Shown here one piece after another: positions 24,330-32,724 of a DNA stretch of 64,000 bases. Numbering within the stretch: position 1 is the first letter of the stretch; every line of letters begins with the position of its first letter. The position numbers and the translations under genes were made by a program. Under the pieces are notes generated by a model, which was not told the origin of the DNA, made no database searches, and saw nothing but the letters and a program-made list of their open reading frames with translations. Source of the stretch: Martinezella lusitana (GTDB lineage Bacteria > Pseudomonadota > Alphaproteobacteria > Rhizobiales > Rhizobiaceae); contig NZ_JAFEVL010000066.1 in NCBI RefSeq assembly GCF_016901135.1, forward strand, positions 62,001 through 126,000, read 5' to 3'.

Positions 24330-25948
24330 GCGAAAACTCCATGCATGTACCAGTCCGGCGCCGTCCCGCCTTGGCCGTAAAGCCCCTTGCGGAACAGCCA
24401 GAAACGATGGCCCTCCTCGTCTTCGACCTGGAAATAATCACGGGCAGGCGTTTCCTTTTCCTCGATCCACCATTCCGCCGAAAGCCGTTCCGGCCCTTCG
24501 GCGCGCAGGACCCGGTGCATGACACGCCGCCAGCGGAACTGCCGGGGCGGGCCGTCAGGCACTTCGGCGGCAACAGTTTCGATCAGCTCCGGCATGCGAA
24601 ACAGCCGCAACGGCCGCTCACCGCGGAAAAAGCCGCGGCCGGCATAGTTGCTGCCCGTCCGCCTGCGAGCGGCAAGAATGTCCATGGCGGGCACCGGTCG
24701 AGCGGCCCTTTCGGGAATATGACTTTCCCTGAGCTCGAAACCCTGCAGGCAATCCGGTCCCAGCCGCGCCGCAACCCGGTCGGCGAAGGCGGCGAGCGAC
24801 GTGCCCTGCCGGTCCTCCGCGACGAAATCGCCTTGCATCGCGTCGAAGGGCGCATGCTGCAGGACATTCAGGCGGACGATCTCGAAACCGTATCCCACAT
24901 CGAGATCGTCATGAATGGCGGTAAAGCGCTCCGTAAACAGGCTGGCGATCCGCCTTGGTTCCCGCAGCGGCTGCGATGCCCCGGCGGCAATGCGGAATAC
25001 CGCCCCATCCACCCTGAACAGCAAAAGCTCGAAGGAGCGGCCGCCGACACCACGCGCTTCCAACCCCGGTTTCAGCGTTTCGGCAAGCTGGCGGGCGAGC
25101 TGCAGAATATCGGCTTCCGCCTGTATCGGTTCCGCAAGCCGGCGCTCGACAGACAATTGCGCGACCGGCCGGCGCGGCGAAATCGGCTCTTCGACCAGGC
25201 CGACGGCCTGATCAAGCCGCAACAGCAGCTGCGCGCCGAAACGGCGGGCAAGCGGTGCGCGCGGTGCGATGAGAAGATCGCCCACCTGCTTCAACCCCAG
25301 CTTCTGCAACGCGGCGATGGTCTCCTCGCCGAGCCGCAGCGAAGCCACGGGCAGCGGCGCCAGCGCCTCCTCCATGGCTTCAGGGGGAATGATGCGGCTT
25401 TCCTCGAAACGGGCGACCGCCCAGGACAGGCCGGGCGCCGAGGAAATGGCGCCGCGCACATCGAGCCCCAGCCGGGAAATCCGGATCAATATATCCTCAA
25501 GCAGCGCCTCTTCGCCGCCGAAGAGATGGGCACAGCCGGTAATATCGAGAAACAACCCATCCTTGCCGTCGATCGCCACCAGCGGCGTATAGCGATCGCA
25601 CCAGTCGGCGATCGCTTCCAGCAGCTTGCGATCCGCTACGTGATCTTCCTCGATGACATCGAGGGCAGGGCAGATTGCCCTCGCCTCGGCCACGCCCTGA
25701 CCCGGCTTCAGCCCGATCATCTCCGCCCGCTCGTTGAGCGCGGTAAGCCGCATGGCATTGTTCAGCTTGCCGGCGCAGGCGAGCGGCGGCGTTTCAAGCC
25801 GGCCTGTCGAACGCCAGGACAGGCCCCATCGCTTGCGGGCGATCCGGTCGGTGGGCAGATGCGGAAAGGTCAGCGCCAGAATGCGCTGCGTGTTCGCCGG
25901 GAAAGGCAGGGTGCTGAGCATCGGGGACAGGGGCAAAGCGGCGGTCAT
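24326..25948 (-). CDS. imuB: ImuB, Y-family polymerase-like mutasome protein
   Basis: A 540-residue protein of the Y-family fold. It shows the ImuB start (ILALTFPHLPTDRI, about 23-36), LTALNERAEMIGLKPGQGVAEARAI and DITGCAHLFGGE. The DxD of active polymerases is not present in the first motif, in line with ImuB being an adaptor that holds DnaE2, ImuA and the sliding clamp together, not a catalyst. Its stop overlaps dnaE2; its first 155 bases overlap imuA in another frame, an unusually long overlap. Confidence 0.95.
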   Translation of the reverse strand: MTAALPLSPMLSTLPFPANTQRILALTFPHLPTDRIARKRWGLSWRSTGRLETPPLACAGKLNNAMRLTALNERAEMIGLKPGQGVAEARAICPALDVIEEDHVADRKLLEAIADWCDRYTPLVAIDGKDGLFLDITGCAHLFGGEEALLEDILIRISRLGLDVRGAISSAPGLSWAVARFEESRIIPPEAMEEALAPLPVASLRLGEETIAALQKLGLKQVGDLLIAPRAPLARRFGAQLLLRLDQAVGLVEEPISPRRPVAQLSVERRLAEPIQAEADILQLARQLAETLKPGLEARGVGGRSFELLLFRVDGAVFRIAAGASQPLREPRRIASLFTERFTAIHDDLDVGYGFEIVRLNVLQHAPFDAMQGDFVAEDRQGTSLAAFADRVAARLGPDCLQGFELRESHIPERAARPVPAMDILAARRRTGSNYAGRGFFRGERPLRLFRMPELIETVAAEVPDGPPRQFRWRRVMHRVLRAEGPERLSAEWWIEEKETPARDYFQVEDEEGHRFWLFRKGLYGQGGTAPDWYMHGVFA

Positions 25949-26744
25949 GGGGATTCCACTCCAGGGTTATGGAAAAGGGCGCCGGATTGCGGCTCTTTTC
26001 CAAGGTGAGACGAAGGGCCGGATGACCGATGCTGCCGCCAAGCATCGATCCGTCCGGCAGGGGCCGCGCCTGCGCCGGCGCGGGTTCGACAGAGAAGCGG
26101 AAGAGGGCGCTGCTTGCCTCCTCCTCGCCTCCTTGCCGCAACAGAAACAAGGGCCGCTCCGCCGCCTTGGCCCTCAGCGCCAGCCGCCGGCTTTCGGTCA
26201 GCCCGAAGCGGGTGGGATTGCCGCGCACCTCCAGGATGACGACCGCAAAGGCGGCGCTGCCGAGCGCTGTTTCCGCCAGCCAGAGCGCTTCCTCCAGCTT
26301 GCGCGGCGATGCCTGCAGGAATGCCGCCGGCTCCAATCCGAAATCCCTGATACCGACGGCATAGGGCAGGCCCGCCTCCATCGTCGCGACCGTATCGCCG
26401 ATCCACAGAACCGGAGATATGGCAGCACCCGTGCCGGCCACTTGCGCATGAAGCCGCGCGGCAAGAGCAAGGGTGAAGCCGCTGGCCGCCCCGGCATCGC
26501 GCAGGCCCAGCGAGCGGATTTCCGTCAGTGCATCGAGGGGAACCCCGCCCTGCATCGCGGCATCGAGGTCGTCGACCCCGGTCGCAAGCAATGGCTGGGC
26601 AACACCTGCAGAACCGGGTCTCGCCTTCTCCGCCAGCGTTTCATGCGCCGCCGCAGCCAGCGCCGGTATAGGCCTGCCTTCAAGTCGGGCAATAGTTTCA
26701 CGCAGGGCAAAAAGCGTTTCCCGCGCCACGGCGGCTTCGGCCAT
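25794..26744 (-). CDS. imuA: ImuA, RecA-like mutasome protein
   Basis: A 316-residue protein with the ImuA pattern: ATGVDDLDAAMQGGVPLDALTEI (about 54-76), VLWIGD and VVILEVRGNPTRFGLTESRRL. The fold is RecA-like and the protein works with ImuB and DnaE2 in damage-induced mutagenesis. GGAG is 8 bases before the ATG. After the expected end near FSITLEWNPHDRRF (about residue 270), the frame continues 46 codons across the imuB start; this tail is proline- and histidine-rich and may be a stop-loss extension. Confidence 0.93.
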   Translation of the reverse strand: MAEAAVARETLFALRETIARLEGRPIPALAAAAHETLAEKARPGSAGVAQPLLATGVDDLDAAMQGGVPLDALTEIRSLGLRDAGAASGFTLALAARLHAQVAGTGAAISPVLWIGDTVATMEAGLPYAVGIRDFGLEPAAFLQASPRKLEEALWLAETALGSAAFAVVILEVRGNPTRFGLTESRRLALRAKAAERPLFLLRQGGEEEASSALFRFSVEPAPAQARPLPDGSMLGGSIGHPALRLTLEKSRNPAPFSITLEWNPHDRRFAPVPDAQHPAFPGEHAAHSGADLSASAHRPDRPQAMGPVLAFDRPA

Positions 26745-26767
26745 GACGTTAGCTCCAGATCATTTAT

Positions 26768-26782
26768 GTTCCTGTTATGTTC
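26768..26782. promoter_or_regulatory. LexA box (alphaproteobacterial type) of the imuA operon
   Basis: GTTC-CTGTTAT-GTTC, an exact match to the GTTC-N7-GTTC direct repeat bound by LexA in Rhizobium and relatives. It is 24 bases upstream of the imuA start, where a repressor would block initiation. It lies 126 bases from the divergent metallopeptidase gene. Confidence 0.88.
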
Positions 26783-26907
26783 TTATGGATTCCAGAGGTC
26801 GGAAAAAGAGTCAACACCATTTTATAAGAAAATATTCCTTTGCCTTATTCCGCACTCGTAAAAGCGGCGCAAAGGCTCTATATGACCAGCGAAGGAAGGA
26901 AGCATTC

Positions 26908-27345
26908 ATGGCTCGCATTGACCAGAGCGAGGATTGGCGGGACCGCCACGCGCCCTCAATCAGCACATTCGAATCTCTGGCCATGGAGGCTTACAGCCAC
27001 TTGCCGGACGAATTTCGCTCGCTCACCGGCAATCTCATCATTCTCATCGAGGATTTTCCCGATGACGATGTGTTCGAGGACATGGCGCTGGAGACCCCCT
27101 TCGACCTGCTCGGCCTGTTCGAGGGGCGCGGCATATCGGAGCGCTTCACCGCCCAGACCGGAGAGATGCCCAACAAGATCCGCCTCTATCGCCGGCCGAT
27201 CATCGATTACTGGGCGGAAAACGAGGAAACCCTCGGCGACATCATCACCCACGTCCTGATCCACGAGATCGGCCACCATTTCGGCCTGAGCGACGAGGAT
27301 ATGGAACGCATCGAGGAAAGCGCGGAAGAAGCGACGGACCGCTGA
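26908..27345 (+). CDS. Zincin-like metallopeptidase family protein
   Basis: A 145-residue protein with HEIGHHFGLSD (His119, Glu120, His123 and Asp129), the HExxHxxxxxD signature of a small predicted zinc peptidase family (DUF1025-like, possibly acting on membrane or secreted protein substrates). No signal peptide or membrane helix is visible. Start at 26908 follows AAGGAAGGA; the longer open frame upstream would run into the imuA region. It is divergent from imuA. The physiological substrate is not known. Confidence 0.85.
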   Translation: MARIDQSEDWRDRHAPSISTFESLAMEAYSHLPDEFRSLTGNLIILIEDFPDDDVFEDMALETPFDLLGLFEGRGISERFTAQTGEMPNKIRLYRRPIIDYWAENEETLGDIITHVLIHEIGHHFGLSDEDMERIEESAEEATDR

Positions 27346-27398
27346 CATCAGACCCCGACCGCAGGACGGTCAGGGAAAGGGCACGAGGTACCCCGTAC

Positions 27399-27605
27399 TT
27401 ATTGCTCCGAAAGTTTCATCTCAGGATCGTAATCCTTGCCCGCGACTTCTTTGATGACGGCCTGGCCGCACTCCATCCGGCCGCTTGCGGCATTGAAGGC
27501 ATAGGTCGGCGAGCCCGACAGTTCCCAGCCCTTGTTCAACGCCGCAGACACCTTGTGGCAGAAGGAAGCGTCGTCGGGTCCGGTGAGGAAGCGATAGAGT
27601 TTCAT
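27399..27605 (-). CDS. DUF1737 small protein
   Basis: A 68-residue protein starting MKLYRFLTGPDDASFCHKVSAALNKGWEL, matching the DUF1737 pattern, a small family without known function. It has no signal or membrane segment. The stop is 28 bases past the start of the next intergenic repeat. The ribosome-binding site is weak. It may be co-transcribed with the CitE-like lyase upstream, 28 bases away. Confidence 0.78.
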   Translation of the reverse strand: MKLYRFLTGPDDASFCHKVSAALNKGWELSGSPTYAFNAASGRMECGQAVIKEVAGKDYDPEMKLSEQ

Positions 27606-27633
27606 TAAAGCGTCTTTCGTAGGATATCAGCCC

Positions 27634-28554
27634 TCACCCTGAGCGTGTCGAAGGGCGATGGCGTGCTGCGATCAGGCGAGCTTTATGAACCAGTCTCTCC
27701 GCCTGGACAAGATGCAGCCGCTCCGCCATCCGCCCGCCGAGGTTCACGACATTGAGATCGGCAGCGCCCGGCGCGGCGAAGGCGGCGATGATGGCCTCAG
27801 CCTCGGCAACGGCTGTTACATCCGGGCCGAAATGCCGGTTGGCGGCTTCGATCTGGTTCGGATGGATCAGCATCTTGCCGGAAAAGCCCATGCCGGCGCC
27901 CTGGCCGCATTCGGCGTCGAACGCCTCCATATCCTTGAAATCGTTGAAGACGCTATCGATGGCTTCGAGCCCGTAGGCGCTAACGGCCAGCACCACCTGC
28001 ATCAGCCAGGGCACGAGATAGGCGCGGCGCGGCAGCGGCAGTACCCCCGTTTCCTTTCTGAGGTCGTTGAGACCGACGACGAAGCAATCGAGCCTGCTGC
28101 CCGACGTGCGTCCGGCCTCGGCGATCGAAGCGGCATTCAGGATGCCGCGCGGCGTCTCGATCATCGCCCATATGCGCAGGTTTTCCGGCGCGTCCGCCTC
28201 GGCGAGCCTGTCGCTGACATCAATCACGTCCTGCGGCTCGTCCACCTTGGGCAACAGCACCGCATCCGGCGCGAGTGCGAGGACCAGCTCCAGATCGTCG
28301 GCACCGAAATTGGAGGAAAGCGCATTGATGCGAATGATCCGCTCCTTTCCGGGGAGCGGCGAAGCGGCGAAAAATGCCCGCAAATTCTCCCGCGCCTCGG
28401 CCTTCTTCTCCGGCGAGACGGAATCCTCGAGATCGAAGATGACGGCATCGCAATCGAGGCTATCAAGCTTTTCCAGAGCGCGGCGGTTGATGGCGGGAAC
28501 GCTCAGGAGCGAACGGCGCAAACGGGCGGGACGGGAAGAATAGGATTGGCTCAT
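27634..28554 (-). CDS. HpcH/HpaI family CoA ester lyase (CitE/Mcl-like)
   Basis: A 306-residue beta-barrel lyase of the CitE/malyl-CoA lyase group: RRSLLSVPAINRRALEKLDSL, VIFDLEDSV (metal ligand region, Asp41 and Glu43), Glu133 in MIETPRG and GLNDLRKETG, ending in a KMLIHPNQIEAAN motif. Such enzymes cleave or condense C-C bonds in beta-methylmalyl- or malyl-CoA type molecules; the substrate is not clear here. The final residues (HRPSTRSG) and stop fall in a dispersed repeat (CCCTGAGCGTGTCGAAGGG, 27639-27657), so the original C-terminus may have been changed by it. Confidence 0.85.
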   Translation of the reverse strand: MSQSYSSRPARLRRSLLSVPAINRRALEKLDSLDCDAVIFDLEDSVSPEKKAEARENLRAFFAASPLPGKERIIRINALSSNFGADDLELVLALAPDAVLLPKVDEPQDVIDVSDRLAEADAPENLRIWAMIETPRGILNAASIAEAGRTSGSRLDCFVVGLNDLRKETGVLPLPRRAYLVPWLMQVVLAVSAYGLEAIDSVFNDFKDMEAFDAECGQGAGMGFSGKMLIHPNQIEAANRHFGPDVTAVAEAEAIIAAFAAPGAADLNVVNLGGRMAERLHLVQAERLVHKARLIAARHRPSTRSG

Positions 28555-28665
28555 AGTGCCGTTTTGCCGCGCTTTTAATCGACAGGCAAGTCAACAAAAA
28601 GCCACGCTCCTCTTGCAGATGAGAAAGAACAGGACCACATTGCTATGAGTAGAGAGGTCTCGACC

Positions 28666-28896
28666 ATGCAGAATATCCGTTCCCTGTTCATTGCGCTTGC
28701 CGGTATCACCGTGTTTGCAGCCATGGCGCTGTTTACCGTTTCGCTCACGCTTGCCGTCGGCGGTATCCTGACCGTGCTTATGGCAGCCCGTGCGATTTCG
28801 CTTCGCATGAAGCCGGCTCCGGTGCGCGCCAAGACGAACAGCCAGCGCGAAATGCGCATCTGGAACGACGGTCGCGGCACGATCATCGACCTCTGA
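28666..28896 (+). CDS. Small membrane protein, function unknown
   Basis: A 76-residue protein with two closely packed hydrophobic segments (about 6-27 and 29-41) forming one hairpin or long membrane helix, followed by a basic, cytoplasmic-like tail ending WNDGRGTIIDL. GAGAGG is 8 bases before the ATG at 28666; a start at 28645 adds seven residues. It stands alone between the CitE-like gene (opposite strand) and leuD. Family not recognised with certainty. Confidence 0.7.
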   Translation: MQNIRSLFIALAGITVFAAMALFTVSLTLAVGGILTVLMAARAISLRMKPAPVRAKTNSQREMRIWNDGRGTIIDL

Positions 28897-29091
28897 GGCC
28901 GAAAACAGGGCAGGGGCAGCCTATTGCCCGCTGTCGAATGCGCTCGCACCAATACCCAGGCATGTTCCTGAAGGCAGATTGCGACCAAAGCGCCGGTTTT
29001 AGAGCATCTCCAAGATTCTCCTTCATTTCGGGCCGGATTTGCTCTATTGGCAGGATAATTCGTGCTTAGACTAAAATGAAGGCAGGACCCC

Positions 29092-29700
29092 ATGGACAAG
29101 TTCGTGAAGTTGACCGGTGTCGCAGCACCGCTCCCGGTCGTCAATGTCGACACCGACATGATCATCCCGAAGGATTATTTGAAGACCATCAAGCGCACCG
29201 GTCTCGGTACGGGGTTGTTCGCTGAAGCCCGCTACAATGAAGACGGTTCGCCGAACCCGGATTTCGTGCTGAACAAGCCGGCCTATCAGAATGCCAAAAT
29301 CCTCGTCGCCGGCGACAATTTCGGCTGCGGCTCTTCGCGCGAGCACGCTCCCTGGGCGCTGCTCGACTTCGGTATCCGATGCGTCATCTCGACCAGCTTC
29401 GCCGACATCTTCTATAACAACTGCTTCAAGAACGGCATCCTGCCGATCATGGTCAGCCAGGAAGACCTCGACAAGCTGATGGACGACGCCTCGCGCGGCT
29501 CCAACGCCATTCTGACGGTCGATCTGGAAAACCTCGAAATCACCGGCCCGGACGGCGGCTCGCTCAAGTTCGAACTTGACGAGTTCAAGCGCCATTGCCT
29601 GCTGAACGGCCTCGACGATATCGGCCTGACGCTGGAAAAGGCATCTGCGATCGACAAGTTCGAAAAGTCGAACGCCACCGCTCATCCCTGGGCCGCCTGA
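29092..29700 (+). CDS. leuD: 3-isopropylmalate dehydratase, small subunit
   Basis: A 202-residue subunit that, with LeuC, moves the hydroxyl of isopropylmalate in leucine synthesis. It shows NVDTDMIIPKDYLKTI, GDNFGCGSSREHAPWAL (the swivelling domain substrate-binding loop) and FADIFYNNCFKNGI. leuC is not in the window; leuB is 1.7 kb downstream with one gene between. The ribosome-binding site is AAGGCAGG. Confidence 0.97.
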   Translation: MDKFVKLTGVAAPLPVVNVDTDMIIPKDYLKTIKRTGLGTGLFAEARYNEDGSPNPDFVLNKPAYQNAKILVAGDNFGCGSSREHAPWALLDFGIRCVISTSFADIFYNNCFKNGILPIMVSQEDLDKLMDDASRGSNAILTVDLENLEITGPDGGSLKFELDEFKRHCLLNGLDDIGLTLEKASAIDKFEKSNATAHPWAA

Positions 29701-29770
29701 TCGATTTCATCATCACATTTGCGTGTCGAAGCCGGGCCTTACAGCCCGGCTTTTTTCATGCGGAGGACTC

Positions 29771-30030
29771 CCTCTCCCCGCAAGCGGGGAGAGGGCTGGG
29801 GTGAGGGGCCGCAGGCTATCGACTTGATGAGGGGGAGTTACGATTTGTTCCGCACAGGAAGAGCTGTAAGGCAGGCGCCTCGACCGCCTCCGCAGGTTAT
29901 TCATCGCAAATAGCGACAATGGTTTCCAGAACTGATGGCATCGCCGCTAGAGCGGCGGCGAGACCACGCAATTACCACCTTCGCAAACAGCCCCTCACCC
30001 TAACCCTCTCCCCGCAAGCGCGGAGAGGGG
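29771..30030. repeat. Inverted pair of dispersed hairpin repeats in the leuD gap
   Basis: The 509-base gap after leuD has no supported gene. CCTCTCCCCGC-AA-GCGGGGAGAGG at 29771-29794 is a perfect hairpin, followed by GGGGTGAGGGGC. In opposite orientation CCCCTCACCC...CCTCTCCCCGC appears at 29991-30030. The same motif recurs at 46438-46592, so this is a genome repeat and not a gene-specific terminator, though the first copy may also end leuD transcripts. Confidence 0.65.
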
Positions 30031-30209
30031 ACTATCCCGCAATTACACGCTCAAGAACCGGGGAACGCAAATCTCGGAAAACGGATCAGGCATCATCTTT
30101 TCCACCCGCTGTAATATGATCGACAAGAAGGGGGTCCATATAGGCGTGCCGAGGCCGCTGCGGCCTCTCCTCCCGCCCCTAATTCTTCTCCACACAATGG
30201 AGCCTCTCC

Positions 30210-31028
30210 ATGACCACCCTTCCCATTGTCGGCGCCGCCATGACGCTCTCCGACGTCGAAACCCATCGCAACTGGCTGCTCGAAAAGCCGCGCGATCTGG
30301 AACTGCAGAGCTTCGTCGAAGCCGAAATCCTGAACGGCGATTGGCAGCCGCTGGCCGAGCGTGCCCGCAAGCTGCTCGATGGCCATCAGGGCCGTCTCGG
30401 CATCCACGGCCCGTTCTGGGGTTTCGTCATCGCCTCGCAGGATCCGGAGATCCGCGCCGTCGTTTCCAAGCGCCTCCTGCAGGCACTCGACGTCTGCGCC
30501 AATATCGGCGCCACGCAGATGGTCATCCATAGCCCCTATACGTCCTGGTCCTACAACAACCTCGACAACAACAAGGGCGAGCGCGAGAAGATCATCGAAT
30601 ATACGCATCTGACGCTCAAGGATGCGGTGAAGCGCGCCGAAGACATCGGGCTGACCATGGTCATCGAAAATATCGAGGACAAGGATCCCCATATCCGCGT
30701 CGGCCTCGCCGACAGCTTCAATTCAACCGCCGTCGCCGTTTCGATCGACACCGGCCATGCCCATTATGCCCATGGCTACACCGGCGCGCCGCCGGTCGAC
30801 TACTATGTCCACGCCGCCGGCAACCGCCTGCAGCACGTCCACCTGCAGGATGCCGACGGCTATGCCGACCGCCACTGGAGCCTCGGCGAGGGCAATATTC
30901 ACTGGCGCGCCGTCTTTGCCGCCCTTGCCAAGCTCGACAGCAATCCGCGCCTGATCATCGAGATCAAGGACAAGTCAAAGATCCCGGCATCGGCAGCCTA
31001 TCTGGCCTCGCTGGGTCTGGCTGAGTAA
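30210..31028 (+). CDS. Sugar phosphate isomerase/epimerase-like TIM barrel protein
   Basis: A 272-residue member of the xylose isomerase/AP endonuclease 2 superfamily. LGIHGPFWGF, IGATQMVIHSPYTSW, MVIENIEDKDP and SIDTGHAHYAHG give the metal-binding His, Glu and Asp set expected for this barrel. Substrate could be a sugar, inositol derivative or similar. Start ATG has an SD-like GGAG 10 bases upstream. It lies between leuD and leuB in the same direction, with repeats on both sides, so it may have its own transcript. Confidence 0.82.
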   Translation: MTTLPIVGAAMTLSDVETHRNWLLEKPRDLELQSFVEAEILNGDWQPLAERARKLLDGHQGRLGIHGPFWGFVIASQDPEIRAVVSKRLLQALDVCANIGATQMVIHSPYTSWSYNNLDNNKGEREKIIEYTHLTLKDAVKRAEDIGLTMVIENIEDKDPHIRVGLADSFNSTAVAVSIDTGHAHYAHGYTGAPPVDYYVHAAGNRLQHVHLQDADGYADRHWSLGEGNIHWRAVFAALAKLDSNPRLIIEIKDKSKIPASAAYLASLGLAE

Positions 31029-31055
31029 GTCGCGGGAAGGGCGGGGGCCACAAGC

Positions 31056-31296
31056 CACCCGCCCTCGTGGTTCGAGACGGCCCTGCGGGCCTCCTCACCA
31101 TGAAGGCTAGTTTCTTGCGCCCGGCTTCCGGTTCGCTCCGCCTCACCATGAGGACTAACTCTCTCGCCCGACTCGCAACTCACTCCGCCCTCATCCTGAG
31201 CCTGTCGAAGGATCAGGGCGGCCCATGACCGAGCAAAAAGATCAGCTCCCATGGTAAGGACGCCCGAAGGGCCGTCTCGAACCACGAGGGCGGGTG
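31056..31296. repeat. Composite repeat with 35-bp terminal inverted repeats
   Basis: The arms are 31056-31090 and 31262-31296, each other's reverse complement at 34 of 35 positions (starting CACCCGCCCTCGTGGTTCG). Inside lies a CCTGAGCCTGTCGAAGGAT unit (31196-31214) and other palindromic parts. The gap 31029-31404 holds no gene. A related pair is at 57032-57240, so this is a dispersed, MITE-like or REP-type repeat. No transposase is nearby. Confidence 0.75.
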
Positions 31297-31404
31297 ACAT
31301 CACAAAAGCCCGAAAACCGTACCGTTTCGCCGCCTTCTTCGCTTGAAAAGCCGTATTTGCAGGTCTAAGAACCCGCAACCTGTTTCTTTTGCGGAGGCTT
31401 TCCC

Positions 31405-32517
31405 ATGACGGTACGCAATCTCTTTCTCCTGCCGGGTGACGGCATCGGCCCCGAAGCCATGGGCGAAGTTCGCAAGATCATCGCCTATATGAACGAGGCG
31501 AAGAACGCCGGTTTTGCCACCGATGAAGGCTTGGTCGGCGGCAGCGCCTATGATGCGCATGGTGCGGCCATCTCCGATGCCGACATGGCAAAGGCAATGG
31601 CGGCCGATGCCGTTCTCTTTGGCGCCGTCGGCGGTCCGAAGTGGGATGATGTGCCCTACGAAGTGCGCCCGGAGGCCGGCCTGCTCCGCCTGCGCAAGGA
31701 TCTCCAGCTTTTCGCAAACCTGCGCCCGGCCATCTGCTATCCGGCGCTGGCATCGGCCTCGTCGCTGAAGCCGGAACTGGTCGACGGCCTCGATATCCTC
31801 ATCATCCGTGAGCTCACCGGTGGCGTCTATTTCGGCGAACCGAAGGAGATCATCGATCTCGGCAACGGCCAGAAACGCGGCATCGACACCCAGGTCTACG
31901 ACACCTATGAAATCGAGCGCATCGCCGGCGTCGCCTTCGAACTGGCGCGCACCCGCAACAACCGCGTCTGCTCGATGGAAAAGCGCAACGTCATGAAATC
32001 GGGCGTGCTCTGGAACCAGGTCGTTACCGCGACGCACAAGGAAAAATATGCCGACGTGCAGCTCGAGCATATGCTCGCCGATGCCGGCGGCATGCAGCTC
32101 GTTCGCCAGCCGAAGCAGTTCGACGTCATCGTCACCGACAACCTGTTCGGCGACATGCTTTCCGACGTCGCCGCCATGCTGACCGGCTCGCTCGGGATGC
32201 TGCCTTCGGCCTCGCTCGGCGCTCCCGACGCCAAGACCGGCAAGCGCAAGGCGCTTTACGAGCCGGTGCATGGTTCGGCGCCCGATATCGCCGGCAAGGG
32301 CATCGCCAACCCGATCGCCATGATCGCCTCCTTCGCCATGTGCCTGCGCTACTCCTTCGGCCTCGTGGCTGATGCTGATGCGCTGGAAAAGGCGATCGCC
32401 AACGTGCTCGACAGCGGCATCCGCACCGGCGACATCATGTCGGCAGGCAGCCGCCAGGTCGGCACCGCCGAGATGGGCGACGCCATCCTCGCCGAATTCA
32501 AGGCCTTGTCAGCATAG
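31405..32517 (+). CDS. leuB: 3-isopropylmalate dehydrogenase
   Basis: A 370-residue NAD-dependent enzyme of leucine synthesis. It shows LLPGDGIGPEAMGE, GAVGGPKWDD, the ELTGGVYFGEPK loop, TDNLFGDMLSDVAAML and YEPVHGSAPDIAGKGIANP. Start has GCGGAGG 8 bases upstream. The parS site at 32542 and a terminator at 32560 follow. Confidence 0.97.
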   Translation: MTVRNLFLLPGDGIGPEAMGEVRKIIAYMNEAKNAGFATDEGLVGGSAYDAHGAAISDADMAKAMAADAVLFGAVGGPKWDDVPYEVRPEAGLLRLRKDLQLFANLRPAICYPALASASSLKPELVDGLDILIIRELTGGVYFGEPKEIIDLGNGQKRGIDTQVYDTYEIERIAGVAFELARTRNNRVCSMEKRNVMKSGVLWNQVVTATHKEKYADVQLEHMLADAGGMQLVRQPKQFDVIVTDNLFGDMLSDVAAMLTGSLGMLPSASLGAPDAKTGKRKALYEPVHGSAPDIAGKGIANPIAMIASFAMCLRYSFGLVADADALEKAIANVLDSGIRTGDIMSAGSRQVGTAEMGDAILAEFKALSA

Positions 32518-32541
32518 ATTGTCAGCATAAATCGCCAGCTA

Positions 32542-32557
32542 TATTTCACGTGAAACA
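32542..32557. promoter_or_regulatory. parS centromere site
   Basis: TATTTCACGTGAAACA matches the ParB-binding consensus TGTTTCACGTGAAACA at 15 of 16 positions. It lies 25 bases after the leuB stop. parA and parB are at the far end of the window, about 30 kb away, typical of a cluster of sites near the replication origin. Confidence 0.82.
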
Positions 32558-32559
32558 CC

Positions 32560-32590
32560 AACCCCGCTCTGCTGGCGCAGTGCGGGGTTT
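32560..32590 (+). terminator. Intrinsic terminator after leuB
   Basis: AACCCCGC pairs with GCGGGGTT around a 14-base loop and leads into TTT. It is next to the parS site. Confidence 0.65.
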
Positions 32591-32724
32591 CTGTTGATTG
32601 CAATGAAACCTCCCTGAAGCCTCCACCCGGCGAATCGGTTGCCGGCAACCTTAAAATTACTGTTACAGGAGCCTGCTAGGCGTGGTCATCGACTTGATTG
32701 GAAGTTCGACGACGGACGGTGGAT

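Noticed and set aside
24341..26008. 555-codon open frame on the plus strand
   Set aside because: Antisense of imuB with biased Arg/Pro/Gln content.
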